Positions 1-9,200 of a stretch of 21,252 bases of DNA are shown here, one piece after another. Made by a program: the position numbers and the translations under genes. The notes beneath the pieces were generated by a model. The model was not told the origin of the DNA. It saw only the letters and a program-made list of their open reading frames with translations, and did no database searches. Origin of the DNA: an uncultured Eubacteriales bacterium (GTDB lineage: Bacteria > Bacillota > Clostridia > UBA1381); assembly GCA_905199755.1 (NCBI GenBank), contig CAJKHT010000049.1, positions 1 to 21,252 of the forward strand, read 5' to 3'. Each line of letters opens with the position of its first letter. The first letter of the stretch is position 1.

Positions 1-668
1 CCGCTTTTGGTGCTATTCTTTACAAGCTCCAAACTATTCTTTATCGCATCATCATATCCGAATACCGACAAAAACACAGACACTTCGGGATGCATATCCC
101 CTATCCAAACCAGTCGGTCTCTTTTTACTCCGTCCCATATAAATTCATGAGTATTCAGTTGAACGGTATATGCACCTACTTTCCAAATCTCATTTAACAG
201 CTCATCATTACATTCAAATGAGCCTTTATATTCAAGATTTCTTATGTCAGGTTCTGCCGCAATACTTTTAATTTTTATCCATCCGCTTATCGCCTCGATT
301 TTTACAAATCTAAAGCCTGTATTTGCAAAACGATTAATACTTAAAGTATATATAGAGGTTTTGAAATCCCTTACCGCATGATCATTACAAGCATTTTTCT
401 CACCTAAGCTGCTCAGTGCTTCCATAACGCTTTCACCGAAAGTAATTCTTATATCCGTGTCCTTGGGATGGTGCTCTGCTTCTTCCACAGCAATTACAAT
501 ACCGCCCGAAATTTCCTTACCGAAATCAAGCAGAATATAGCCGCCACAGTTTATGGTCATGCAGTTATCAAAATCAAAATCCGGCTGAACGGCATTTCCG
601 GCAAGCATCACTTCCGAATTTACCGTATTCTCTGTTGCTATAATTTTTGTTGGCTGCAAATATCTCAT
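1..668 (-). CDS. Alpha-L-rhamnosidase-like protein (GH78-type), N-terminal part; gene continues off the left edge
   Basis: The first 222 codons are visible and the C-terminus lies beyond the window. The reading is open throughout from ATG at 668. Residues about 43-57 (GYILLDFGKEISGG), 76-100 (FGES, KNACNDHAVRD) and 118-124 (GFRFVKI) match the beta-sandwich that precedes the catalytic barrel in GH78-like rhamnosidases. Residues 171-195 (LNTHEF, WDGVKRDRLVWIGDMHPE) match the start of the six-hairpin catalytic domain and its substrate-binding acidic cluster. No signal peptide is present, so a cytoplasmic enzyme releasing terminal rhamnose from imported oligosaccharides is likely. The ATG overlaps the stop of the GH1 gene as ATGA and has an AGGTGA Shine-Dalgarno sequence 7 nt upstream, which suggests translational coupling. 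An Asp (D184, in RDRL) stands where I expect the general-acid Glu of canonical GH78 (ERLGW). A related six-hairpin glycosidase family is possible. Confidence 0.8.
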   Translation of the reverse strand, partial: MRYLQPTKIIATENTVNSEVMLAGNAVQPDFDFDNCMTINCGGYILLDFGKEISGGIVIAVEEAEHHPKDTDIRITFGESVMEALSSLGEKNACNDHAVRDFKTSIYTLSINRFANTGFRFVKIEAISGWIKIKSIAAEPDIRNLEYKGSFECNDELLNEIWKVGAYTVQLNTHEFIWDGVKRDRLVWIGDMHPEVSVFLSVFGYDDAIKNSLELVKNSTKS

Positions 669-2026
669 TTATTTTCACCTGTATTTTTCTTTATAAATTC
701 TCCGTACCATCTTCCCGAATCCTTGATGATTCGTTTTTGCGTCACATAATCAACATAAATCAAACCAAACCGTTCGGAATATCCGAATGCCCATTCAAAA
801 TTGTCCAAAAGCGACCATTCAAAATATCCGGCAATATCCGCACCGTCCTGTGTCGCTCTCTCATATTCGGAAAGATGCCGTTTTAAAAAGTCAATACGCG
901 GTGCATCGTGAACTGCGCCGTCCTCCGATACAAAGTCCAGGCTCGGCATACCGTTTTCCGATATAAAAAACGGTAGGTTGTAACGTTCATATAAAAACTT
1001 CGGTCCCCAATACAAACATTGTGGCGTAATCGGCCAACGCATTGAATTTTTGTTGTATCCCGGTGCTCTTTGTACACATTCCGGATTTCCGTTTTCATCG
1101 GCACGAATAATATTTCCCTGATAAATATTCTGACAGTAAAAATCAATCGGCTGATGAATCAGCTCCATATCCTCCTTTGTTACTTTCGGCATATACACTT
1201 CACATACCTTCAAACCGTCTTCCGGATATTTTCCAAAAATCACAGGATCACTCCACCACAGTATGCCGCTTATACAATCATCTACCGAATTGCAAGAAAA
1301 CATATATTTTTTTGCCGCCTCAATATCAGCTGCTGTTTCCGTTTCCGGGCAGCCTGCCGTACCGGTCGGTGCATAACCGATCTTGATGGGTCTTTTTGCA
1401 GCTTTACGCATCTCTATAACCGCCATACCATGCGCTTTCATCACATTATGCGCCATTTGCAGCACATCGCGGTAACTGCATTTTAACCCCGGCGCATGAT
1501 CGCCCCACAGGTATCCGCAGCCAATAAAGCACTGCGGCTCGTTAAAAGTGATAAAATGCGTCACTCTGTCCGAAAAAAGTTCAGTAACAACCCTTGCATA
1601 ATCCGCAAACCATCTCACGCTCTCATCGTTCAGCCATCCTCCTCTTTTGTAAAGGTCATACGGATAGTCCCAGTGGAATAAAGTAATATACGGCTCAATA
1701 CCGTTTGCAATCAATTCATCAATCAGAGCATTATAAAATGCCACACCTTTTTCGTTGATTACTCCCATTCCGGTCGGCATAATCCTTGTCCAGCTTACCG
1801 AAAAGCGATACGCCTTAATCCCGATCTCTTTCATCAGCTTAATATCTTCTTGAAAACGATGATAGTGATCGCAGGCAACATTCCCGTTATGGTTGTCAAA
1901 AACCTTTCCCGGCTGCTGCGAGAAAACATCCCAAACCGACATCCCTCTGCCATCTTCATTGTATGCGCCCTCTATCTGGTATGCCGCCGTCGCTGCGCCC
2001 CAGACAAAATCCTTTTTAAATCCCAT
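665..2026 (-). CDS. GH1 beta-glycosidase (beta-glucosidase type), cytoplasmic
   Basis: A 453-aa glycoside hydrolase family 1 enzyme of normal length. The N-terminal FVWGAATAAYQIEGA signature is at residues 7-21. The acid/base glutamate is E163 in TFNEP, and the nucleophile is E357 in ISENG. The aglycone/sugar-binding stretch SLLDNFEWAFGYSERFGL at 405-422 is intact, so the enzyme should be active. It has no signal peptide and should hydrolyse beta-linked glucosides, 6-phospho-glucosides or related glycosides inside the cell. The neighbouring ABC importer, rather than a PTS, favours non-phosphorylated substrates. The start was moved from the longest frame (2053) to ATG 2026 because GGAGGA lies 5 nt upstream (2032-2037) and the protein then begins at the conserved MGFKKDFVWG. 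The last bases overlap the start of the rhamnosidase gene. A 116-bp gap with a hairpin separates it from the permease gene. Confidence 0.95.
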   Translation of the reverse strand: MGFKKDFVWGAATAAYQIEGAYNEDGRGMSVWDVFSQQPGKVFDNHNGNVACDHYHRFQEDIKLMKEIGIKAYRFSVSWTRIMPTGMGVINEKGVAFYNALIDELIANGIEPYITLFHWDYPYDLYKRGGWLNDESVRWFADYARVVTELFSDRVTHFITFNEPQCFIGCGYLWGDHAPGLKCSYRDVLQMAHNVMKAHGMAVIEMRKAAKRPIKIGYAPTGTAGCPETETAADIEAAKKYMFSCNSVDDCISGILWWSDPVIFGKYPEDGLKVCEVYMPKVTKEDMELIHQPIDFYCQNIYQGNIIRADENGNPECVQRAPGYNKNSMRWPITPQCLYWGPKFLYERYNLPFFISENGMPSLDFVSEDGAVHDAPRIDFLKRHLSEYERATQDGADIAGYFEWSLLDNFEWAFGYSERFGLIYVDYVTQKRIIKDSGRWYGEFIKKNTGENK

Positions 2027-2142
2027 TATATTCCTCCATATTTCATGCAACATAAACTGCTGCCATATTCCATATTTACCGCAAAAGGGTTGCTGTATGA
2101 CACAACAACCCCTTATGATTTCAACTTATTCTTATCATTATG
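2027..2142 (-). other. 116-bp intergenic spacer inside operon 2
   Basis: This is the only sizeable gap in the transporter/hydrolase operon. It contains the stem-loop described separately (2084-2114) and the GH1 ribosome-binding site at 2032-2037. I see no open frame and no convincing -35/-10 pair on the minus strand. Confidence 0.6.
2084..2114 (-). terminator. Intra-operon stem-loop (attenuator or mRNA-stability hairpin)
   Basis: The minus-strand transcript can form a 13-bp stem: arms 2102-2114 and 2084-2096, two G-U pairs, loop GUCAU. The U-run at the end of the 3' arm (2083-2086) is only four bases and is followed by GCGG, so this is at most a weak intrinsic terminator. It sits between the last permease gene and the cytoplasmic hydrolases, where such hairpins often set relative transcript levels. 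Partial termination is inference; the pairing is visible. Confidence 0.55.
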
Positions 2143-3069
2143 TCAACCTTTTACAGAACCCACGGTGATTCCCTTTACAAAATACTTTTGGAAGAACGGG
2201 AATACAAGCAAAAGCGGGCCCACAGCAACAACACACATTGCCATTCTTAGGTTCAGAGTAGGCATCTGGCTCTGACTTCCGCCGGATGCACTCGCTATCG
2301 CTGCTGCCGCAGAACTGTTCTGGAAGTTCACCTTATTAAGTATCTGCATAAGAAGATACTGTAATTTATACAATGACTGCCTATCAACATACAACAATGA
2401 CTGGTACCAATCATTCCAGTATGCCAGTGCATAGAATAGTGCAATGGTTGCTATAACCGGTTTCGATATAGGCAGAACAATCGAAAAGAAGATTTTAACC
2501 TCCGATGCACCGTCAATTCTTGCCGACTCCATAATAGAGTCGGGAAGTCCTTGGAAAAAGCCTTTCATAAGCATTATATACCATGCATTTACAACCAGCG
2601 GAAAAATCAATGCCCATATCGTATTCTTCATGTGAAGCCACTGTGTTATCAGAATATACGTAGGAACAAGTCCGCCGTTAAACAGCATTGTAAAGAAGAT
2701 ATAGAAGCTTAAAATGTTTCTGTATCTGTAACTTTTACGCGAAATAACATATCCTGCACTTGCCGAAATTATAACACCTATTATTGTTCCTATGACAGTT
2801 GTCAAAAATGTAACCCAATAGGAATCCAAAATAGTTTTCGGGTTTGCCATAACTGCCTTATAGGCTTCAAGCGTCGGCACATGCGGTACAAGCCTATACC
2901 CTATTTTCTGAATTTCTCCCTCTGACTGAAACGAAGAACCGACTACCAGGAAAAATGCCAAAAAACATGACAATCCGAGGATAATGAGAATAATATGCGC
3001 AATAATCCGAAAGCATTGCTCATCGCGGTTTTTTATGATGTTTGATTTATTCTTTTTAATATCCGACAT
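2143..3069 (-). CDS. Sugar ABC transporter permease, LplC/YtcP type
   Basis: A 308-aa inner-membrane permease of the binding-protein-dependent sugar importer family (MalG side). An N-terminal membrane segment is at about 22-44, and several further hydrophobic segments follow. The cytoplasmic EAA loop that contacts the ATPase is at about 181-203 (ESARIDGAS followed by LPISKP). The C-terminus FVKGITVGSVKG is characteristic of the LplC/YtcP group, which imports complex oligosaccharides or galacturonides. The start at ATG 3069 is preferred over the upstream in-frame TTG at 3078 because AAGGAGG (3079-3085) sits 9 nt before the ATG and abuts the TTG. It lies 14 bp behind the partner permease and should form a heterodimer with it. 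No ATPase gene is in the window. Confidence 0.93.
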   Translation of the reverse strand: MSDIKKNKSNIIKNRDEQCFRIIAHIILIILGLSCFLAFFLVVGSSFQSEGEIQKIGYRLVPHVPTLEAYKAVMANPKTILDSYWVTFLTTVIGTIIGVIISASAGYVISRKSYRYRNILSFYIFFTMLFNGGLVPTYILITQWLHMKNTIWALIFPLVVNAWYIMLMKGFFQGLPDSIMESARIDGASEVKIFFSIVLPISKPVIATIALFYALAYWNDWYQSLLYVDRQSLYKLQYLLMQILNKVNFQNSSAAAAIASASGGSQSQMPTLNLRMAMCVVAVGPLLLVFPFFQKYFVKGITVGSVKG

Positions 3070-3083
3070 AATCTGCAACCTCC

Positions 3084-4043
3084 TTAAAACAATGCGCTGT
3101 CCGGCTCGACTTTTCTAACCAGCAGATTGGTTCCCAAAACAAGGAAGAAGCCTACCACTGCCTGAATAAATCCTGTTGTTGAACTCATCCCCACATTAGA
3201 TACCTGGATAAGAGAACGATATACATATGTATCTATTATGTCCGTTGTCTCCTGAAGCAAAGGACTATGATTTGTAACATTATAGAATAAACCGAAATCT
3301 CCCCTCATCATATTGCCCATACTGAGTATCAGCATTACAATTATAATCGGCTTAATCAGCGGCAGCGAGATGCACCAAATTTGTTTAATCTTTGTTGCAC
3401 CGTCAATCTTTGCCGCCTCAAAATAACTTGCATCAAGCCCGGTAAGCGCCGCCAGATAAACTACCGCAGTATATCCCATACCTTTCCATGTGTTCGTAAT
3501 TGTCAGAATTACCGGCCAATACTTTGCTTCGTTATACCATATTATCGGTTCTTTGCCAAACATCTTGATAATATTGTTCAAAATTCCGTGATCATAATCA
3601 AGAATAGTATTTACAATATATGCCACAGCAACCCATGACAAAAAATATGGTATTAAAAGTGCTGTCTGATATACCTTCTGTGCCATATTTGTAAGTTCAA
3701 ACAAAAACAGCGCAATGATAACCGAAAGAATTGTTCCTATCACCAAAAACACTACATTATACGCAATTGTATGTAATATTGCCGGCCATATCGTTCCTGT
3801 TTTAAATAAAAATTCAAAATTCTTGAGACCTACGAATGCGCTTCCGAAAACTCCCTTTGCCGGAGTATAATCCTGAAAAGGAAGAACAAGTCCATATAAC
3901 GGTAAATAGCAAAATATAAATATCATTATAATTGCCGGCAGTGCAAGAAGAGTCATGGGGGCATTCTTTTTGAATGCCTCCCACTCCGAATGCTTACGTT
4001 TGGGCAGATTTTTGTTGATGTTTGCTTCAGATTTTTTCTTCAT
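3084..4043 (-). CDS. Sugar ABC transporter permease, LplB type
   Basis: A 319-aa membrane protein, partner of the downstream permease (MalF side). A basic N-terminus of about 28 residues is followed by a first membrane helix at about 30-53 and further helices at about 89-116, 126-146, 176-200, 230-247 and 290-309. The EAA loop is at about 209-231 (EAAKIDGAT followed by LPLIKP). Length and the FQDYTPAKG segment fit the LplB family of complex-sugar importers. The start ATG 4043 has an AAGGGA-type ribosome-binding site 9 nt upstream. The gene follows the solute-binding protein after 20 bp, the usual order binding protein, LplB, LplC. The stop codon lies inside the ribosome-binding site of the next gene, which implies tight coupling. 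Confidence 0.93.
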   Translation of the reverse strand: MKKKSEANINKNLPKRKHSEWEAFKKNAPMTLLALPAIIMIFIFCYLPLYGLVLPFQDYTPAKGVFGSAFVGLKNFEFLFKTGTIWPAILHTIAYNVVFLVIGTILSVIIALFLFELTNMAQKVYQTALLIPYFLSWVAVAYIVNTILDYDHGILNNIIKMFGKEPIIWYNEAKYWPVILTITNTWKGMGYTAVVYLAALTGLDASYFEAAKIDGATKIKQIWCISLPLIKPIIIVMLILSMGNMMRGDFGLFYNVTNHSPLLQETTDIIDTYVYRSLIQVSNVGMSSTTGFIQAVVGFFLVLGTNLLVRKVEPDSALF

Positions 4044-4063
4044 TTAATCAAATCCCTTTATAA

Positions 4064-5527
4064 TTATTTCTTCTCCTGATACTGCTTATTGAGTTCGTCA
4101 ATTACATTTTGTATTCCCGCCTGCTTACACTTTGCATTAAGCTCTGAAATATAACTGTCAAAATCATTCATCGCTCCGTATTGCAATACTTTTTCAGCAG
4201 ATGTCCATATCTCACTCAATGCTGCCAATTCGCTTGTCATGGAAGAAGTGTCAAACTGAATATTACCCAGCTTACTGATTTCTGCTGTCTTATTTTTCTC
4301 CTGCATTTCATTCAGTGCTGCTGTTGAATTCCATGTGGAATCCCACTGATCAAATAACGGACCAATATAATTATGCCAGATTGTCCACGTTCTGTCAGCG
4401 CCCTCTTTCGGAATTACCGATGGGTTATCTGTCCCCTCGCCTGACTTATAAACATAATCAATATCCTTGATTCCATAAGCCAATGTGTTGGAGATGTACG
4501 GATTCTTCCAAATCTGGTTCAGAACTTTCATTGCAAGCTCAGGATATTTTGAATTCGCACTTATTGCCTGTCCAAGTCTAAACTCATTTGAACTTACTCT
4601 TGCATGAGATGGTATAAGCTTATCTATACAATCGTATCCGTATGCCGATTTTTCCTTTGAGCCATCGGCCGTTACCGCACCCGGATCTCTTACTACGGCA
4701 TAATTTCCTGTTTTCTTTGCTTCCGCTTCATTTACCGTAAGCGCATCTTTCGGGAAATAGCCTTTTTTGTACCATTCGTTTCTGATTTTATAATCTTCTA
4801 CGTTTCTTTCGTCATCCAAAAGATAGAAGAACTTCTCCTGTTCTTCATCAAACTCTACCAACGAACCGCCGCCCAATGACGCTGCGCTTGTTTCTCCCCA
4901 GTTGGGTGATACAATATCCAGCACCGGTGTAACTCCCGGTTCGTTATTCTTGATGGTTTCAAGATACGGCTCAAGATCTCTTAATGTTTTTACCTTTGTA
5001 TAGTCAAAATTATATTTTTCAACAAGATCTTTTTTGAATACCCAGCCAATCTCTCCATAGATCTTAGACTGTGACGGAATCAGCTGAATCTTTCCGTCAT
5101 AGGTTACATATTCCCAAGCACGCGGATCAACCTTTGCCTTAATATCCTGTCCGTATTTTTCAACCAGCTCTGTCAAATCCGCAAAAGTGCCTTTCGGAGC
5201 GTTTGTATCATAGGAAATTGCCGGATACCACGGGTTCGTCATCATAATATCAAAATTTTCTCCGGAATTAAGAACAACATTCATCTTTTCGGCATATGAT
5301 GCATCGTCAATCAGTACAAGCTTGATTTTCGCTCCGCATTCCTTTTCAAAAGTCTTATTAACCTCTTCTTCAACAAGTTCCTGCGATGCCATATTGTCAA
5401 TAGGCTTCGGCATATACCATGTCAAAGTCGGAACACCGTCTTTTTTTGTGCCGCAGCTTGCAAGGCAGCCTGTAATGGCTGCCGCTGCAAGTATAGCGGA
5501 AATTATTTTTTTAATATTTTGTTTCAT
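4064..5527 (-). CDS. Extracellular solute-binding lipoprotein of the sugar ABC importer (LplA-like)
   Basis: A 487-aa lipoprotein. Residues 1-25 form a lipoprotein signal peptide: KKIISAILAAAAITGC core, lipobox LASC with the acylated cysteine at C25. C21 in ITGC is a less likely alternative. The mature protein starts with a short linker, then TLTWYMP, a typical first strand of family-1 binding proteins. The C-terminal region with NTLAYGIKDIDY resembles the LplA/LipO subgroup, usually annotated with a DUF3502 C-terminal part. It should capture oligosaccharides at the outer face of the membrane and deliver them to the two permeases. GGGAG at 5537-5541 lies 9 nt before the ATG. The gene is 38 bp behind the SGNH hydrolase gene. 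The exact ligand cannot be read from the sequence; the neighbouring GH1 and rhamnosidase suggest rhamnose- and beta-glycoside-containing oligosaccharides. Confidence 0.92.
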   Translation of the reverse strand: MKQNIKKIISAILAAAAITGCLASCGTKKDGVPTLTWYMPKPIDNMASQELVEEEVNKTFEKECGAKIKLVLIDDASYAEKMNVVLNSGENFDIMMTNPWYPAISYDTNAPKGTFADLTELVEKYGQDIKAKVDPRAWEYVTYDGKIQLIPSQSKIYGEIGWVFKKDLVEKYNFDYTKVKTLRDLEPYLETIKNNEPGVTPVLDIVSPNWGETSAASLGGGSLVEFDEEQEKFFYLLDDERNVEDYKIRNEWYKKGYFPKDALTVNEAEAKKTGNYAVVRDPGAVTADGSKEKSAYGYDCIDKLIPSHARVSSNEFRLGQAISANSKYPELAMKVLNQIWKNPYISNTLAYGIKDIDYVYKSGEGTDNPSVIPKEGADRTWTIWHNYIGPLFDQWDSTWNSTAALNEMQEKNKTAEISKLGNIQFDTSSMTSELAALSEIWTSAEKVLQYGAMNDFDSYISELNAKCKQAGIQNVIDELNKQYQEKK

Positions 5528-5565
5528 AAATTTTGTCTCCCTAATATTATAGCTGATTTTCGTTA

Positions 5566-6225
5566 TTATTTTCCTGCCACTGCTGCAATGATTGGGTCTG
5601 CTGCTGCAAAAATACGCTCTGCCATAACCTGCATACCGAGGTCTCCGGGATGATTCAGAACACCCTCGGTCACATTGTCAAGGAATACATCCGCGTCCTT
5701 ATTTGCCAAACCGAGATATTTCTCATCTGTCAAATCACTCATATCAACACACGCCCAGTTGTTTTCCTCAGCCGCAGCTTTGATTGCTGACATAACATAA
5801 TCTCTTGTCAGTGTTGTTATGCCTGCGATTACCTTGGCTTCACCGTCACGGTTAAAGAAGTTTACGATATTTGCGTAATAATCTTTATTAAACTCATATC
5901 CCGAAACAAAGCTTGAATCACCCTCGTTGTCGGCATTATTGATATTTGCACCAAAGGTGCAAAGAATGATGTCTGCGTCATAGCTTGCATATTTTGAATA
6001 AGCGCTCGGTGAGAACATATCGAAATTATAGAAATATCTTTCAAAATCCCACATAGAGCTAAATTCAAATTCTACATTATCATATTTCTCATTGACCTTT
6101 GCTTGCAGCTGATGATAATAATCCTTGTCAGCACCGGTTGCTGCCATTCCCCAATCGCCTGCCCAACCCAGCGAGCTGTTGGGTGCATGCTTTGTGATTG
6201 AGTTACCGAGCACCAATACTTTCAC
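5566..6225 (-). CDS. SGNH/GDSL-type hydrolase (putative carbohydrate esterase), GTG start, possibly a detached C-terminal domain
   Basis: 219 aa from GTG 6225. The SGNH blocks are visible: nucleophile serine S9 in VLGNSIT, the GWAGDWGMAATGADKDYYH segment at 20-38 (block II glycine region), FGAN with N94 (block III), and H192 in NHPGDLGM (block V). The residue three before H192 is Val rather than the usual Asp, so the dyad/triad Asp is unclear; E187 is nearby. Such enzymes usually remove acetyl groups from glycans. There is no signal peptide. The GTG overlaps the upstream stop as GTGA. Unlike the other genes here, it has no Shine-Dalgarno sequence, because the 14 nt before it are CCT, nine A, then CA. 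A -1 slip on the A9 run would join it in frame to the secreted 1081-aa protein. Internal ATGs would lose the catalytic serine, so GTG or a fusion is required. Confidence 0.85.
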   Translation of the reverse strand: MKVLVLGNSITKHAPNSSLGWAGDWGMAATGADKDYYHQLQAKVNEKYDNVEFEFSSMWDFERYFYNFDMFSPSAYSKYASYDADIILCTFGANINNADNEGDSSFVSGYEFNKDYYANIVNFFNRDGEAKVIAGITTLTRDYVMSAIKAAAEENNWACVDMSDLTDEKYLGLANKDADVFLDNVTEGVLNHPGDLGMQVMAERIFAAADPIIAAVAGK

Positions 6226-9200
6226 TGTTTTTTTTTAGGAACGGATACGCTTTCCGTCAGCGGAGCCATCGTACTCCAGGCAAATGCTTTTGCTGTGTAA
6301 TTTCCATCAGCCGGAACATTATCGGATACGCTCATTTCACCGGTCATCGCACCGGCAGCCAGTGTCTTTTCTGCCTGCTTTACCGAAGTAAGCACGCCAT
6401 CTTTGTAAATAGCCAAGAATAGCTTATTCTCTGTTGTCTGTTGTGTATTATTCCAAATACCGCCGCAAACCGCTGTGATTGTCTTTCCGTTCAGGCTGTC
6501 TGTAATCTTCGCTTCATTTGCTGTCTTGTAATTTTCAACAATCTCCAATGTCGGAACTACTGAATCCGGTTCTACGCTGCCCGATACATCAGTCGTAAAC
6601 TTCATTGTGCTTACGGTAATCGCCGCATTTTCAGCATTTTCAATTCCGCTCATGGTCAGCGTATATCTTGTAAGCGGCTGAAGATTTTCAAAGTAAGCAC
6701 GGAATGTATTTGTCTTTGACGAATTTACCTGAACATACCGAGCCGCAGCGCCATTCAGCATGATATTTTCTGCTTTAACCGTATCTCCGTCAATATCATA
6801 CGGGAATACAAAGTCAACAACCTTGCTGTCTGCCGAAATTGTTGCGTAAGCCGAATAGCCCAGATCGCTGCCTGCTCCCATATATGCGATTGCTCCGATA
6901 TATCCGTCGTCAACGCATCTTACATAATAGAAATCCATTCTTACCGGTAAAACTGCCGGTGCCTGACCGCCCGCAACAGCAATCTTAATGCAGTTGAAGT
7001 CTGTCTGTGAGGACCAATTCGTGATATTGTTTACCGGAATAACATACTCATGCAAACCGGCTTTTACATCAATCGCCGCCTGCGCCGTAACCGTTCCTGT
7101 AATACCGTTGGAGAAGTATATATCCACTCCGGTATCCTTTGTTGAATATACGCCGATCACAACAGATGAAACATCATTGGATTGAACCTGATTTGCAAAA
7201 TTCAAGTATGCATTCGGCCACTGCGTTGAGCCTGACGGGTACAGAACGCCAATATTTCCGGCATATTCATTATAGCGATAACCTACGCTTGACCACCAAC
7301 AAACATCATTGCCATCATTCAGTGCACCCCAGTAATTACCGTTTGCATAATAAACACATTGCTGATCATAACTGTCGGTTGAAACCGGCTTATCAGAATT
7401 CAATGCATCAGTGCCGTTCCATGCTGCAATAATGCCATTCTGAATGTCAACTTTCTTCATTGCAGGTGTTACCGGCTCTGCTACGGGCGCTACTGTCCGG
7501 GTTGAGAATGTATAAGTTCCCGAAATTTCTTCGCCGTTTGAACCGGTGATTCCGTCAAAGCTTACCGTATAAGTTCTGTTGTTCTTCAGCGTTCCGAGAT
7601 CAACTCTGATTCTGTCTGTAACATTGCTGTTTGTCATAATCTGCTTTACCGGTTCGCCGTTGATTGTGATTGCCGATGTTGTAACCGTGTTAAAATTCAA
7701 TGCATACGGGAACAGGAAATCAACTGTGCTGTTTGCTTTGTCATAATCTTTCGCACCGTCTTGTACCTTTGTTCCGTTTGTTTCTGCGTCTTTCATCAGT
7801 CCTTTATACTGATCATTTACAAATTTGATATATGAAAACTTGAGCACCGTTTCCGGCTCCGACTGACCTGCTGTGTTATAAAAACGTATATAATCATATT
7901 CGGTAACCGAATCATTGTTCCAGTTTGCACATATATTTGTATCATTTACATCGATCACATATTCGTGATATCCGCTCTTGACGTTCAGCACAGCCAATCT
8001 GTCATTATTACCGCCGATATACTCATCAGCCGCTTCATTTGTCGGATACATATTGATCGTTGCATCCTTTGTTGAATACAGACCGATTACGATATTTTTA
8101 ACATCAGCAGCCTTGAATGATGTTGCCGGATGATAGTAGAAATTCGGCCATTGCTGTGATCCGGCAGGCAACAGAATACCTACTGCCTGTGCGTCACCAT
8201 CGTATGCATAGCCGGGGCTTGCCCAGTTTGTAACATCGCCGCCATTTTGATTCTTAAGCTTCATTCCCCACCAGCTGCCATCCGCAAAGTTTACGGCACG
8301 CTGCTGATATGCTGTCATGTCCGCGGTATCAACCGGTGTTGCCGAACCGTCCCAGCTGCTTACTGCTCCGGTATTATCGGTTGACGGCGTATACATTTCT
8401 ATGCTGTCTCTTACCTGCGGGCCGGGTGTCGGCGTCGGCTTTACAACCGCTTCTGAAGTAGTGAATGTAAGTGTATCGGTAATTTCAGTACCATCCTCAT
8501 ACTTCATGCCGTTGAAGCTTACCGTATATTTTGTTGTATTCTCCAACGCACCCAGATTGACGCGGATTGAATCGCTGCTTAATTCATTATTCATAACCCA
8601 TTCTGCGTCTTGTCCGTTTACCTGAACTGTCACAGTGCTTACTGTGGACATATCCAAGTCACCGTCAAAAACAAAATCGGCAATATTATTTTCAGCATTA
8701 TAATCCGTGCTTCCGTCGGCAACTTCTTCACCGCTTACAGCTTGTGATATATCGCCGTCAAAATCACCGTTTACAAACTTCATGTAAGCAAATTCAAGGT
8801 CGGTTGCTTCACACTTGTCTCCTGTTTCATCATAGAAATGGAAATAATCATATTTCGGAGTCTCCGAATTATTCCAACGTGAGTAAAATTCCGAGGTTTT
8901 GCTTCCGACATCAATCAGATACTCATGGAATCCCTGTTTCAGATTCAGATCAATCAGATAATTGTTGTTTGAAAGATACTCATTGGATGCTTCCCATGTC
9001 GGATACAGATTAATCTTAATATCCCGGCTTGAATACACCCCCAACACTATGTACTGTACATCCGCTGCAATAACATCCTCTGACGGATGATAATAAAAAT
9101 GCGGCCATTGCTTTGCCGAAGCATAATCGGGAACCTTTACACCGACTGTTTTTCTTACGGCATCATAGTTATATCTCGGTGCTGCCCACCATGTAACGTC

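Noticed and set aside
1070..1486. A 138-codon plus-strand open frame within the GH1 gene
   Set aside because: It is antisense to a well-conserved enzyme, with no ribosome-binding site and no recognisable protein features.
2027..2053. Nine-codon N-terminal extension of the GH1 gene
   Set aside because: The ribosome-binding site GGAGGA lies within it and points to ATG 2026, where family homology begins.
5528..5565. A TATAAT hexamer before the solute-binding protein gene, as a possible internal promoter
   Set aside because: The hexamer 17 bp upstream is GGAAAA, which does not resemble a -35 box, and the gap is only 38 bp. It is more likely chance in AT-rich DNA.
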